A stretch of 64,000 nt of DNA from Chitinophaga rupis (GTDB lineage: Bacteria; Bacteroidota; Bacteroidia; Chitinophagales; Chitinophagaceae): NCBI RefSeq assembly GCF_900109685.1, contig NZ_FOBB01000004.1, positions 406,117 through 470,116 of the forward strand, in the 5' to 3' direction. A program made the position numbers and the translations under genes. The notes beneath the pieces were generated by a model. It made no database searches, had not been told where the DNA came from, and saw only the letters and a list, made by a program, of their open reading frames with translations. Position 1 is the stretch's first letter; every line of letters begins with the position of its first letter. Below, in pieces: positions 8,402 through 17,723 of the stretch.

Positions 8402-8959
8402 ATGAAAAAGTCAGCATTGTTATTTGTCCTTGGCCTGGTGGCCACCTTTGCAGTAATGGAATCCTGTAAGAAAGACAATAATACAGACACTCCTGCTAAA
8501 ATGACCTTGTATGATTCCTTAGGTGGCACTACGATGGTAAGCGACCCTGCCAATGCAGGCATGATGATAGAAAAGGGCCGCCTGGGCCTCCGTTCTGTAG
8601 TGGACAGCGCCATTTTTGTAATTGCAGGTGATTCAAAGCTCAATGGTTTCTTTACCGTATTACTGGCAGAGGTTACTTCCGGCAATACCAGCGGTTTCCA
8701 GGCGCTGAGCAAAAACCTGACAGACTTTTTCTGTGTGGCTACGGGCGCTAAAAATTTCAAGTACGGCGGTAAGAGTATGGTGGCTGCGCACGACCCGGCC
8801 CAGAACGTCCGTATGAATGGCAAAGCAGCCAATGCTGATTTTGATGAGTTCATAGTGGACCTGGTAGCTGCGGCTAAAAAGAACGGTCTTTCTGATCAGC
8901 TGATCGGCCAGGTTGGTAAAGTAGTAGAAACGGTACGCCCTGCAGTGGTGCAGAAATAA
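8402..8959 (+). CDS. Lipoprotein with a group 1 truncated-hemoglobin-like domain
   Basis: 185 residues. The first about 21 form a lipoprotein signal peptide with a Cys in the ESCKK context, followed by an Asn/Asp-rich linker. From about residue 35 the sequence follows the truncated globin pattern: LYDSLGG at the start, the FF and NLTDFF helices, the diagnostic YGGKSM segment, then AAHDP, whose His would be the proximal heme ligand, and a final FDEFIVDLVAA helix. Truncated globins are normally cytoplasmic, so a lipid-anchored, envelope-located form is notable. Possible roles are heme, NO or oxygen handling at the periplasmic face. A strong terminator follows. Confidence 0.8.
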   Translation: MKKSALLFVLGLVATFAVMESCKKDNNTDTPAKMTLYDSLGGTTMVSDPANAGMMIEKGRLGLRSVVDSAIFVIAGDSKLNGFFTVLLAEVTSGNTSGFQALSKNLTDFFCVATGAKNFKYGGKSMVAAHDPAQNVRMNGKAANADFDEFIVDLVAAAKKNGLSDQLIGQVGKVVETVRPAVVQK

Positions 8960-8984
8960 ACGGGGTTTTCATATATACAGTAAC

Positions 8985-9015
8985 GTGCCTCAATGAAAGT
9001 TGAGGCACTTTTTTT
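8985..9015 (+). terminator. Rho-independent terminator of the globin unit
   Basis: A 9-bp perfect stem (GTGCCTCAA at 8985-8993 with TTGAGGCAC at 9000-9008), a 6-base loop and seven T at 9009-9015. It sits 26 bases after the globin stop. Confidence 0.9.
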
Positions 9016-10108
9016 ATTTCCACTGAAAATAAAAACAGCTCCCCTCCCCTGCCACAGACCTTACCCATACCTTGCCGCCCTGCGCTTCTACCAGCAGTTT
9101 CAGGATATTAAGCCCTACACCCGTGCCCTTTTCATCATCCTCATTCAGTGTTTCAAATAACCGGAAAATGCGGGTGTTGTCTTTTTCTTCAATACCGGGG
9201 CCATTGTCTTTTACATAAAATTCGTAGAACTCTCCTTTTAATGCGCCGCCTATGCTGATCACGGTTTCCTGTTTATCGTTGTATTTAATGGCGTTGCTTA
9301 ATAAATTCTGGAATACCTGCCATAACTTTTGCCGGTTGGTATGCAGCACCGGTAAGTTCGGCTCAATGTGAATCTTCACATGATCCGGCGGAAACAACAG
9401 CTCTACCAGCTGTTCCAGCAGCTCCTGCACATCCACATCTTCTGCTGCCTGCTGCAGCGGGTGGTGGCTGCTGTATTCCAGGATGGCGCTGATCATATCG
9501 GAAAGCTGGGTAGCAGAGCTGATAGCCATCTCCAGGTAGTTCATAAGCTCCGGCGCCTGCTGCAATTGCTTTTCTTCTTTCAGTAATAATAACAGGCCGG
9601 CTACACCGGAAAGCGGCGATTTCAGGTCATGCGCTACCGTATGCATGAACCGTTCCAGCTGCCCGTTCACCTGCTCCTTTTCTTCAAGCGTTTGCTTTAG
9701 CTCCTGTTCATAGAAATACAGCCGTTCAAATACATCCACCTTGGCACGGCATACATTTACGTTCAGCGGTTTTAACAGGTAGTCTACAGCGCCCTGCTCA
9801 AAGCCCATCATCATATCCTGCTCTTCCTTATTACTGGCGGTTACAAAAATAATGGAGATGTTACGTGTTTCCGGATCGGCCTTTAACAGGCGGGCTACCT
9901 CAAAACCATCTATATCCGGCATCTGCACATCCAGTAAAATAAGCCCGATCTCCTCATGCCGCAGTACTTCCTTTAAGGCATCGCTGCCGGAGCCGGCCAG
10001 TATAAACTCCCGGTGATCCGCTTCCAGCATAGCCTGCAGCGAGTGAAGGTTTTCAGGACGGTCATCTACCAACAGGATGGTGATCTTTTTTGTTCGGCTC
10101 ACATTCAT
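9014..10108 (-). CDS. Receiver-histidine kinase (REC-HisKA-HATPase)
   Basis: A 364-residue cytoplasmic protein. The N-terminal receiver (about 8-125) has acidic D15/D16, phospho-acceptor D60 in LILLD and K113. A short coiled coil (about 128-155) leads to a HisKA helix with H160 in VAHDLKSP and an HATPase domain with a DNGPGI box and GTGVGLN. With no membrane segment or output domain, it relays a signal from the receiver to its own kinase core. Its ATG overlaps the cheR stop by one base, and it is the last gene of the three-gene operon that begins at 14314. Confidence 0.93.
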   Translation of the reverse strand: MNVSRTKKITILLVDDRPENLHSLQAMLEADHREFILAGSGSDALKEVLRHEEIGLILLDVQMPDIDGFEVARLLKADPETRNISIIFVTASNKEEQDMMMGFEQGAVDYLLKPLNVNVCRAKVDVFERLYFYEQELKQTLEEKEQVNGQLERFMHTVAHDLKSPLSGVAGLLLLLKEEKQLQQAPELMNYLEMAISSATQLSDMISAILEYSSHHPLQQAAEDVDVQELLEQLVELLFPPDHVKIHIEPNLPVLHTNRQKLWQVFQNLLSNAIKYNDKQETVISIGGALKGEFYEFYVKDNGPGIEEKDNTRIFRLFETLNEDDEKGTGVGLNILKLLVEAQGGKVWVRSVAGEGSCFYFQWK

Positions 10109-10932
10109 TATGATTGGTTATGGCGGTATATTTTATATTGCAAATTCACAGTATCAAACTGCCGGCTTATTTCAGCGGCATGAATAGATTCTTTAGTGCC
10201 CAGGGCCAGGTAGCCATGCGGCGACAAACTTTCCTCAAACAACCGTAATACCTGCGTCTGCAGCTCCCGTTTAAAATAGATGAACACATTGCGGCAGCAG
10301 ATCAGCTGGAACTCATTAAAAGAACCATCTGTTACCAGGTTATGCTGGGAAAAAGTAATGTGCTTCCGCAGCTCTTTTTTAAAGATCACACTGTCGTATT
10401 TGGCAGTATAGTAATCGCAAAAATCAGCCTGTCCACCGGATTGTATATAGTTATACGTGTTTTGCTTCATGGCGCTTACCGGCACAATACCTGCCCGGGC
10501 CCGTTCCAGGTTCGCAGGGTTCAGATCCGTGGCATAAATGCGCGTTCTGTTCAATAAACCTGCTTCCTGTAATAATATAGCCATAGACAGGGCTTCTTCT
10601 CCTGTGGCGCAGCCTGCATGCCATATCTTAATAATGGGATAGGCAGCCAGCTTAGGCAGCACTTGTGTTTTCAATATTTTAAAGAACGATGGATCCCGGA
10701 ACATCTCCGTAACATTTACTGTTATGAACTGCACCATGCGGTTAAGAAAACCGGCCTCATTTGCCAGGCGGTGTTTCAGGTCAAACACCCCGGGTACCCC
10801 CTCATTGCCCATGAAATAAAGGATACGCCGTTTAACAGAGGCCTGCATATAACCGGTAAAATCAAATCCATACTGCACCTTCAGCATATGTAATACACCG
10901 GAAAGATCGTGATTGCTCAATTCATTACTCAT
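10108..10932 (-). CDS. CheR-type protein-glutamate methyltransferase
   Basis: A 274-residue protein with a short helical CheR N-domain (about 10-70) and an S-adenosylmethionine-binding Rossmann domain (about 75-270) marked by WHAGCATGEEALS and YATDLN. A late CCRNVFIYF strand also matches the family. CheR methylates glutamates of chemoreceptors, but no receptor, CheB, CheA or CheW gene is nearby. It lies between two histidine kinase genes and probably modifies one of them or a linked protein. It begins 13 bases after the big kinase gene. The name is sure; the substrate is not. Confidence 0.93.
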   Translation of the reverse strand: MSNELSNHDLSGVLHMLKVQYGFDFTGYMQASVKRRILYFMGNEGVPGVFDLKHRLANEAGFLNRMVQFITVNVTEMFRDPSFFKILKTQVLPKLAAYPIIKIWHAGCATGEEALSMAILLQEAGLLNRTRIYATDLNPANLERARAGIVPVSAMKQNTYNYIQSGGQADFCDYYTAKYDSVIFKKELRKHITFSQHNLVTDGSFNEFQLICCRNVFIYFKRELQTQVLRLFEESLSPHGYLALGTKESIHAAEISRQFDTVNLQYKIYRHNQS

Positions 10933-10945
10933 AGGATATACCTGC

Positions 10946-13900
10946 TTACCCTAACCATACACGCAACAATGAAAAAAGTTTATTTCCATCTACCGGTTTG
11001 GCAATATAATCTGATGCGCCGGCGCTTATGCATTTCTCGCGGTCGCCGGCCATAGCCTTTGCCGTAAGCGCTATTACCGGCAGCAGCGCGGTACGCTCGT
11101 TATTGCGGATATGCCGTATAGCTTCATAACCGTCCATTTCCGGCATCATAATATCCATTAACACCAGGCGTATATCCGGATGGGTTTCCAGCTGCTGCAG
11201 GGCTTCTTTACCATCTGTAGCCGTTATTACCTGCAGCCCTTTGCCAGATAATAATGCTTTTAAGGAAAACAGGTTGCGCATATCATCATCTGCCAGCAGC
11301 ACCTTTTGCCCTTCCAGGCCTTGCTCTGCAGGGATGGAAGCTGTTGCCTGCAGGGGAGCCTCCTTTGCTTCATTTACCCGGAACAGGAACAGCGCCAGCT
11401 CATCCAGCAGCCGGTCGCGGGAAAAAGTTGAATCGCGGATAATAGCAGCAGCCTCTTTTTTCAGCTGCATTTCATCTGCTTCCGAAATGTCGCGGTCAAG
11501 GTATACGATCAGCGGTTTATCTTTCCCTACCATAGACCTTAACAGCGATAGCTGCCGGATGCCTTCCTGCACATTGCTGCCAATATCCAGCACTATGCCG
11601 TCAAAGCTTTCTTCCGGTAAAATACTGGCTGCTTCCTGTATATTCTTTACATGGCGGTATTCTGTGTGCAGCTGCCGCTCATCGCTGAGCGGTTGCAGGG
11701 AGGGTGCCTGCAGCAAGCTGTTACCGGATATTATCAGCACCTTTTTCAGGTCTTCCTGCACATGGTATTGAATGCCGGAGAATACAGCTTCCAGGTCATT
11801 CATCTGCAAAGGCTTTTGCGTGTATCCCTGTACGTGATCGCTTACCTGTAAGGATATTTCGCCGGAGGAGATGATGTGCACGAGGATATGCTTCAGCTCC
11901 GGTGAATTGCGGATCACCTTCAGAATGCTATGCCCGTCAATAAACGGCAGGTTCACATCCAGTATAATGGCTGCCGGCAAATATTTGCGCGCGAAGAACA
12001 GGCCATCGCTACCGTTCAGCGCTACTACTGTTTTATATCCCTTTTGCCGGGCAAAGTCGCGCAGGATAGTGGCAAAGTTGGCATCATCCTCTATGATCAG
12101 CACTGCGGTATCGCCTTTGCTCAGCTGCTCACGGTCATCTGCAACCGGCGCCGCCTCTTTCTGGTAACCAAGCGGTATGGGGGTATGCGGGATGGTCACG
12201 CCGGCAGAGATCTGCTGTGTAATAGCTGCTACGGGCATTACCACGGTAAAGGTGCTGCCCTCTCCTTCCCTGCTTTGCAGCCGTATTTCACCGCCTAACA
12301 TTTTCACCAGCTCGCGGCTAATGGAAAGGCCCAGTCCTGTACCGCCAAATCGGCGGCTGGTGGAGCCATCTGCCTGGCGAAAGGCCTCAAACACCTGCAG
12401 CTGTTTATCCAGCGGTATGCCCATGCCGGTATCGGCAACGGCTATATGCAAGCTATCGTCCTGCATATGGCATTGCAGGCGTACGGTACCTCCTGACGGT
12501 GTAAATTTAAATGCGTTGGACAGCAGGTTGCGGATCACTTGTTCCAGCCGTTGCCTGTCTGTATGAATATTGGCAGGCACACCGGGCGCTATTGTTGTAA
12601 TAAAGTGGATCTGTTTTTGTTCTGCCACAAAATAGAACAGCTGTTCCAGGTCGTACATCACAGCGGCTATGGGCACCTCTTCTATATTGATCTCCAGCTT
12701 ACCGGCTTCTATCTTTGAGAGGTCCAGTATGTCATTGATCAGCTTTAACAGGTCGGAGCCGGAACGGTGAATAATGCCTGCGTACTCCATTTGCTTGGCG
12801 GAAAGGTTACGCTCTTTATTTTCTTCCAGCATACGGGCCAGTATTAACACGCTGTTCAGCGGCGTGCGCAGCTCATGCGACATGTTAGCTAAAAACTCCG
12901 ATTTGTATTTGCTGCTTTGTTCCACCTCCTGCGCTTTCCGCGCCAGCTCCTGCTTAGCCAGCTCCAGGGTATGGTTCTTGGCTTTCATTTCTTCATTAAC
13001 CTGCCGCAGCTCCTCTTCATGCACCCGTAATTCTTCTTCAGAGGCCCGCAGCTCACTATTGGTTTCCTGTAATCTGGCTTGTTGTGTTTCCAGGATCTCC
13101 TTCTGGGATTGCACGGTTTCCAGCAGGCTTAAAACGCGGGTTCTGGAAATAGCGGCCTGGAAGGCTGTGGCAATAGCATCTGTAACGCCTTTTAAAAAGG
13201 TAAGCTGCTTAGGTTGTACTTCCTGGAAAGAGGCCAGCTCCAGTACGCCAATTAACCGGCTATCCACCCACAACGGTACGTATAACAAAGCGCCGGGCCG
13301 GCCTGCCAGGGCTGCAGCGCTTATTTGCCAGTAATGGGCGGGAATATCTTTTAGTACCTGTATTTCTTTTTGGGTGGCCGCCTGCCCTATCAAACCTTCC
13401 TGTAAGGCATAGGTCTTTATGGGATTAGCCGGCAGGGCTATACCGGCGGCCAGCTTCAGCAGCTTTTCCTCTTCATCATAATAATAGACCGCGCCGGCAG
13501 GCAGGGCCAGGTATTGTACCAGTGTTAGCAGGCATTGTTCTGCACGCTGTATAATGCTGGTTTGCCCGTGCAGGCTTTCATTCACCTGGCTTATACCGCT
13601 CAGCAGCCAGTTCTTTTCATTGGTAGTATGGTTCAGGTTTACCAGCTCGGTCAGCTTGTGCTTCAGCTCCCGCTGCGCTTTTATACGATTGCTAAGCTCC
13701 CGGTAAGAGATGATCATTAATATACTGGCTACCAGAAGAATTAAAAGGGTGTTAACGACCAGCATAACAGTGGCGTGGCTTACCGCACGGTTGCTCTGCT
13801 CATTACGGATCACCAGCAGGTTTCTCTCCGCGGTTATCAGGTCTGCGAGGCTGGTATGTACCTGGTTCAGGTATTTTCTTTCCTCTTTTGCAATAGGTAT

Positions 13901-14314
13901 TACATGGCTAAAAATATAGTTGCTGTCCTGTTTGGTGTCCAGCTGTTCCCAGAAATTCAGCAGGGCAATCATGTTATTTTCTATCTGCGTGGCGCGCCGC
14001 GCTTCAGCAGTGTTATCGGCCACCATTTTCTTCAGCTCCTGCACCAGTGGCAAAGGTTTGCTGCGCTGGGCATAATAAGGCGCCAAGTACTGCGTATCAT
14101 GTGTGCTGCGGAAGGTGATGCCGGCGGATTCCATTTCATACACGATGCGGTTAATGCGCTGGCTCAGGGTAATTACTTCATAGGTATGCTCCACCCAACC
14201 GGCTTCCGTACGTTGTTTATGAAAGGTCAGATAAGAAAAAACCCCTGCTGTGATCACTAATACCAGGGCCACCCCAAAGCCCAGGAACAGCCCTATCTTC
14301 AATTTTGGTTTCAT
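10946..14314 (-). CDS. Large hybrid histidine kinase: CHASE3-GAF-kinase with three receivers
   Basis: 1122 residues. A first membrane helix (about 8-30), a CHASE3-like extracytoplasmic domain (about 35-180) and a second helix (about 183-203) are followed by a GAF domain (about 245-390). A long glutamate-rich coiled coil (about 398-470) leads to HisKA with H480 in SHELRTP and an HATPase domain (NLLSN near 596, DTGMGIP near 628, GTGLGLS near 658). Receiver 1 has D786. A middle receiver (about 857-970) has D910 but lacks the conserved Lys and looks degenerate. Receiver 3 has D1054 and K1106. It heads the operon with cheR and the receiver-kinase and diverges from the exopolysaccharide operon. Confidence 0.94.
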   Translation of the reverse strand: MKPKLKIGLFLGFGVALVLVITAGVFSYLTFHKQRTEAGWVEHTYEVITLSQRINRIVYEMESAGITFRSTHDTQYLAPYYAQRSKPLPLVQELKKMVADNTAEARRATQIENNMIALLNFWEQLDTKQDSNYIFSHVIPIAKEERKYLNQVHTSLADLITAERNLLVIRNEQSNRAVSHATVMLVVNTLLILLVASILMIISYRELSNRIKAQRELKHKLTELVNLNHTTNEKNWLLSGISQVNESLHGQTSIIQRAEQCLLTLVQYLALPAGAVYYYDEEEKLLKLAAGIALPANPIKTYALQEGLIGQAATQKEIQVLKDIPAHYWQISAAALAGRPGALLYVPLWVDSRLIGVLELASFQEVQPKQLTFLKGVTDAIATAFQAAISRTRVLSLLETVQSQKEILETQQARLQETNSELRASEEELRVHEEELRQVNEEMKAKNHTLELAKQELARKAQEVEQSSKYKSEFLANMSHELRTPLNSVLILARMLEENKERNLSAKQMEYAGIIHRSGSDLLKLINDILDLSKIEAGKLEINIEEVPIAAVMYDLEQLFYFVAEQKQIHFITTIAPGVPANIHTDRQRLEQVIRNLLSNAFKFTPSGGTVRLQCHMQDDSLHIAVADTGMGIPLDKQLQVFEAFRQADGSTSRRFGGTGLGLSISRELVKMLGGEIRLQSREGEGSTFTVVMPVAAITQQISAGVTIPHTPIPLGYQKEAAPVADDREQLSKGDTAVLIIEDDANFATILRDFARQKGYKTVVALNGSDGLFFARKYLPAAIILDVNLPFIDGHSILKVIRNSPELKHILVHIISSGEISLQVSDHVQGYTQKPLQMNDLEAVFSGIQYHVQEDLKKVLIISGNSLLQAPSLQPLSDERQLHTEYRHVKNIQEAASILPEESFDGIVLDIGSNVQEGIRQLSLLRSMVGKDKPLIVYLDRDISEADEMQLKKEAAAIIRDSTFSRDRLLDELALFLFRVNEAKEAPLQATASIPAEQGLEGQKVLLADDDMRNLFSLKALLSGKGLQVITATDGKEALQQLETHPDIRLVLMDIMMPEMDGYEAIRHIRNNERTALLPVIALTAKAMAGDREKCISAGASDYIAKPVDGNKLFSLLRVWLG

Positions 14315-14356
14315 ATATATGGCGCCGGTTAGTGGATATGATCAGTTAATGATGGA

Positions 14357-14364
14357 CAAATATA
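14357..14364 (-). promoter_or_regulatory. Candidate -7 box of the kinase operon
   Basis: TATATTTG on the minus strand matches TAnnTTTG exactly and lies 43 bases before the ATG at 14314. I found no convincing TTTG at -33, so only the -7 element is supported. Confidence 0.4.
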
Positions 14365-14459
14365 TACTTAAAAATATCGGTTAATTTAATGTTATACAAA
14401 CATTCGATTGCATTTTATCATTCAGCACCTCTAATGCTCAATCCGCCAAAAAGGCCGTC

Positions 14460-14497
14460 ACTCCTTGTTATAAAACAAGAGTAATATTTTTTTTTTT
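14460..14497 (+). terminator. Orphan terminator or leader attenuator ahead of the exopolysaccharide operon
   Basis: ACTCCTTGTT (14460-14469) pairs with AACAAGAGT (14474-14482) with one bulged C and an ATAA loop, and is followed by a run of eleven T (14487-14497). No plus-strand gene lies upstream. It must end either a small RNA or the leader transcript of the response-regulator operon. Confidence 0.65.
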
Positions 14498-14650
14498 GCC
14501 CCGATGGCTTATATTCGATAAAATTTCTCGTTAGGACACCGAACTGTTACTTGCTGTGACCGGATAACGGTTTATTAAAAAAATTAATACATCACCATAT
14601 TCCCTACTCCATGAAAACAGTGAACAATAGGGTATTCCAAAACTGCCAAC

Positions 14651-15028
14651 ATGAATAAGATCTTATTAGTTGAAGATGATGAAGTCATGCCAAAGATTGT
14701 CGAGAGGATCCTGCACCGGGAAGAATACCGCATAGACCATGTTACCAACGGTAAAGAGGCCTTTCAAAAGCTGGATGACACCGGCTATGACTATGACCTC
14801 ATTATTACAGATATATTAATGCCTTACGCCAGTGGTTTTGAGATCATCAGTAAGGTAAAGAACCGTAAAGAGGGTAAGCCCATCCCGGTGATCATTGTTT
14901 CCAATGCGGGCAATGAGGATATGGTGCTGGAAGGTTTTAAGCTGGGAGCCGACGATTTTTTGAAAAAGCCGGTAATGCCCGGTGAATTACTGATCCGCGT
15001 AAAAAGATTGCTCATGCAATATAAATAG
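14651..15028 (+). CDS. Single-domain response regulator heading the exopolysaccharide operon
   Basis: 125 residues forming only a receiver domain: acidic pair D9/D10, phospho-acceptor D54 in IITDILMP, Thr/Ser position in IIVSNAG, and K106. It has no output domain, so it must act through a protein partner, possibly the HEAT protein or a glycosyltransferase of the same operon. It is followed 67 bases later by the HEAT gene, with all genes to 24374 in the same direction. The hybrid kinase operon that diverges from it is a plausible phosphate donor. Confidence 0.93.
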   Translation: MNKILLVEDDEVMPKIVERILHREEYRIDHVTNGKEAFQKLDDTGYDYDLIITDILMPYASGFEIISKVKNRKEGKPIPVIIVSNAGNEDMVLEGFKLGADDFLKKPVMPGELLIRVKRLLMQYK

Positions 15029-15095
15029 GCAGGCGGCTTGCTGCCGGTGCTTTAGCCGGTATGCCAGGCACTGTTATAACTGATCCTACTGAAAA

Positions 15096-16241
15096 ATGAA
15101 TGTGTTACCTGTATTTTTTACATCTGTCCTATATAACCTTAGGTATGCGCCGCTGATCATCCAGATCGCATGCGTATTTATATTTATTGCCGTTACCTGC
15201 ACCGTTATTGCATACCTGTCTATACTTATAGGCCGCTATAAAGGCCACCGGCGTGAAAAAAAGCTGGCCAGGCTGCACCCGCTCATTGATCAGCTGCTGC
15301 TGGAAAATGTATTGATGAACGAGGCCCTTATCCAGGAAGATGCTGAAGAAATTCCCCTGGCGGCTGATGCTTTTCACCAGCCTGTATTCCGCAAACGCTG
15401 GGCGCGGCAGGCGCTGATAGACCGGCTGATCCACTACCGTAATAATGTAAGCGGTATTATGGGTGAGCAACTGCGTAACCTGTACATTCAGCTTGAGCTG
15501 GATAAAGAATCCCTGAAAAAAATGAAGTCGCGCAAATGGGATAAAAAGGTACAGGCCATGGCGGAGCTCACCAGCATGAACATGTCCATAGCCGATGTTA
15601 CCATTCTGCCGCTTACCAACAGCCGCAACCGCGAGCTGCGTGCGGCCGCCCGGCATGCCTATATCAAACTCAGTAAGAACGAGCCCTTCAAATTCTTTGA
15701 CCTGGCTACAGAACCCCTGCTGCTATGGGATCAGGTGGAATTGTTCCGCATTATTTCCACTACGGAAAAAATTGCTATTCCCAACTTTGCACAATGGATC
15801 ACCTACTCTTCCAATAAAAGCATTATCTCTTTTTGCCTGAAGCTGGTAGTGCATTACAACCAGATCAGCGCAGTACCGGCCGTTGAAAAGCTGCTGGATA
15901 CCCGCGACCATTATCTGCGGGCCGATGCCATCAACTGCCTGGGCAAAATGCAGATAGCGGAAGTGGAAGACAAGCTGATACGTATGTACAACAGCCAGCC
16001 GCTGAACTGCCAGATAGAGATCCTGAAGCTGATGGGCCGTGTTAGCAGCGGCAAACATGTGGATTTCCTGCGGCAGGAATTTTTACACTCCACCGATTTT
16101 GAGCTGCGCAAGAACGCCGCCAAATCACTGATCAAGAATCAATGGGCGGCCAAAAACCTGATCAACGAGCTGGTGGATACCGCTACTGCGGAAAACAAAC
16201 GCATCCTGAAACATTGCATGAATCCTTTGATTAAATTTTGA
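15096..16241 (+). CDS. Membrane-anchored HEAT-repeat protein of the exopolysaccharide operon
   Basis: 381 residues with one N-terminal transmembrane helix (about 19-47) and a large soluble part made of helix pairs. Recognisable HEAT-like units lie at about 180-200 (RELRAAARHAYIKL), 275-300 (HYLRADAINCLGKM) and 345-370 (ELRKNAAKSLIKN). Such repeats are protein-binding scaffolds; no enzyme motif is visible. The stop TGA overlaps a possible TTG start of the next gene by three bases, and ATG 16250 follows closely. It may connect the response regulator with the membrane glycosyltransferases. The specific function is unknown. Confidence 0.85.
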   Translation: MNVLPVFFTSVLYNLRYAPLIIQIACVFIFIAVTCTVIAYLSILIGRYKGHRREKKLARLHPLIDQLLLENVLMNEALIQEDAEEIPLAADAFHQPVFRKRWARQALIDRLIHYRNNVSGIMGEQLRNLYIQLELDKESLKKMKSRKWDKKVQAMAELTSMNMSIADVTILPLTNSRNRELRAAARHAYIKLSKNEPFKFFDLATEPLLLWDQVELFRIISTTEKIAIPNFAQWITYSSNKSIISFCLKLVVHYNQISAVPAVEKLLDTRDHYLRADAINCLGKMQIAEVEDKLIRMYNSQPLNCQIEILKLMGRVSSGKHVDFLRQEFLHSTDFELRKNAAKSLIKNQWAAKNLINELVDTATAENKRILKHCMNPLIKF

Positions 16242-16249
16242 ACGGCAGC

Positions 16250-17701
16250 ATGAGCTTTTGGCAAACCATAGGACGGATCTATGAAAGCAGCGTTTTTGTA
16301 TATGGAACGGTGCTGTTGTTTATTTATGCCATGCTGGCTGTTTTTTCTATGATAGCGGTGCGTGCCTATGCCCGCAAAGACAAGCTGGGACAGGGCTATA
16401 TGCTCAACAGCTCACCCCTGGCGCCGGGCATTACCGTGCTGGCGCCCGCTTACAATGAAGGCCTTACCATTATTTATAACGTACGTTCGCTGCTTACGCT
16501 GAACTATCCCAAATACGAGATCATTATTATTAATGACGGCAGTACCGATAACAGCCTGGAACAGCTGATCACGGAATTTGACCTGGTGCAGGTAGATTTT
16601 GCCTATAACGTAAAAATAAAAACACAGCCGGTACGCAAGATCTTTAAATCCACCAACCCGGCCTATGCGCAGCTGATGATCATTGACAAAGTAAATGGCA
16701 AAAGCAAGGCGGATGCGGTGAACGCCGGTATTAACGCGGCCAGCTATAACTATTTTCTATGTACGGATGTGGACTGCATACTGGATAAGAACACTCTGCT
16801 GGAGCTTATTAAACCTGTAATGCAGGAGGGTAAAAAAAGGGTGATCGCTACCGGCGCTACCCTGCGCATTGCCAACTCCTGCGAGTTTGACCAGGGGGTA
16901 ATGACGCGCATGCGGCCACCCCGGCAGCTGCTGCCCCGCTTCCAGGAAGTGGAATACATCCGCGCTTTTGTACTGGGCAAAATGGGCTGGAGCTTATTGA
17001 ACTGCGTGCCCAATGTATCCGGCGGTTTGGGATTGTTTGATAAGGAAGTAGCCATACGCAGCGGTGGCTACGATCACAGCTCTTTTGGCGAGGACATGGA
17101 GCTAATGACCCGCATGTGCCGGTATGCGCATGATAATAAGATCAACTACGCTATCCGCTATATTCCAAAAACCCTGTGCTGGACAGAGGCGCCCGAATCC
17201 GTAAAGATCTTTAACCGGCAGCGCACCCGCTGGGCAAGGGGTTTGGCGCAGCTGATGTTTTCCCATTTTGGCATGTTCCTGAACCCGCGGTATGGAAAAA
17301 TGGGCCTCATCATCTTCCCCTATAATTTCTTTTTTGAACTGCTAGCGCCCCTGGTGGAGATAACCGGCATTATCTATTATATCATCATGATATGCCTGGG
17401 GCAGATCAACTGGCCTACCGCTGTTATGCTGCTGGTATTCGTATATACGTACTCGGTGATGATCACTACCATCGCCATCCTGTGGGACCAGCTTACCTTC
17501 CGGTATTACCGCACCTGGAAAGAGGTGGCTTACCTGTGTATGACGCCTTTCATGGAATTTTTCCTGTATCACCCGTTGATCGTACTATTCTCCCTGCGGG
17601 GATATTATTACTTCCTGACGGGGAAGAAAAGTACCTGGGGAAATATGCAGCGGCGGGGCTTCCGGCAAAATGTGCCTGGCGCCAAAACGGCCGCCGTTTA
17701 A
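16250..17701 (+). CDS. Membrane glycosyltransferase family 2, first of a tandem pair
   Basis: 483 residues from ATG 16250. An in-frame TTG at 16238 overlapping the HEAT stop is an alternative, but aligning with the sister enzyme favours MSFW. An N-terminal helix (about 14-37) precedes a GT-A domain with D96 of DGS, D173/D175 of TDVD, E271-D272 of GEDM and the QRTRW motif at 314-318. These are the D, DxD, ED and QxxRW elements of processive polysaccharide synthases such as PgaC and hyaluronan synthase. Three or four C-terminal helices (from about 355) would form the export channel. It probably polymerises a sugar at the inner membrane; the sugar is not predictable. The sister gene begins 22 bases later. 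Confidence 0.93.
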   Translation: MSFWQTIGRIYESSVFVYGTVLLFIYAMLAVFSMIAVRAYARKDKLGQGYMLNSSPLAPGITVLAPAYNEGLTIIYNVRSLLTLNYPKYEIIIINDGSTDNSLEQLITEFDLVQVDFAYNVKIKTQPVRKIFKSTNPAYAQLMIIDKVNGKSKADAVNAGINAASYNYFLCTDVDCILDKNTLLELIKPVMQEGKKRVIATGATLRIANSCEFDQGVMTRMRPPRQLLPRFQEVEYIRAFVLGKMGWSLLNCVPNVSGGLGLFDKEVAIRSGGYDHSSFGEDMELMTRMCRYAHDNKINYAIRYIPKTLCWTEAPESVKIFNRQRTRWARGLAQLMFSHFGMFLNPRYGKMGLIIFPYNFFFELLAPLVEITGIIYYIIMICLGQINWPTAVMLLVFVYTYSVMITTIAILWDQLTFRYYRTWKEVAYLCMTPFMEFFLYHPLIVLFSLRGYYYFLTGKKSTWGNMQRRGFRQNVPGAKTAAV

Positions 17702-17723
17702 CCATAAAACCAATTGAACGCGC

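Larger units (their letters stand above)
14315..14650. other. Divergent intergenic region between the kinase operon and the exopolysaccharide operon
   Basis: 336 AT-rich bases. It holds the probable -7 box of the kinase operon on minus (14357-14364) and a plus-strand terminator hairpin (14460-14497) far upstream of the response regulator start. I found no good TTTG/TAnnTTTG pair for the plus-strand operon; TATATTCG near 14513 is one base off but lacks a -33 element. Confidence 0.6.

Noticed and set aside
14611..14658. A 15-codon frame starting at ATG 14611 and overlapping the start of the response regulator
   Set aside because: It could be an upstream leader peptide, but it has no run of a regulatory codon and no hairpin follows; chance is more likely.
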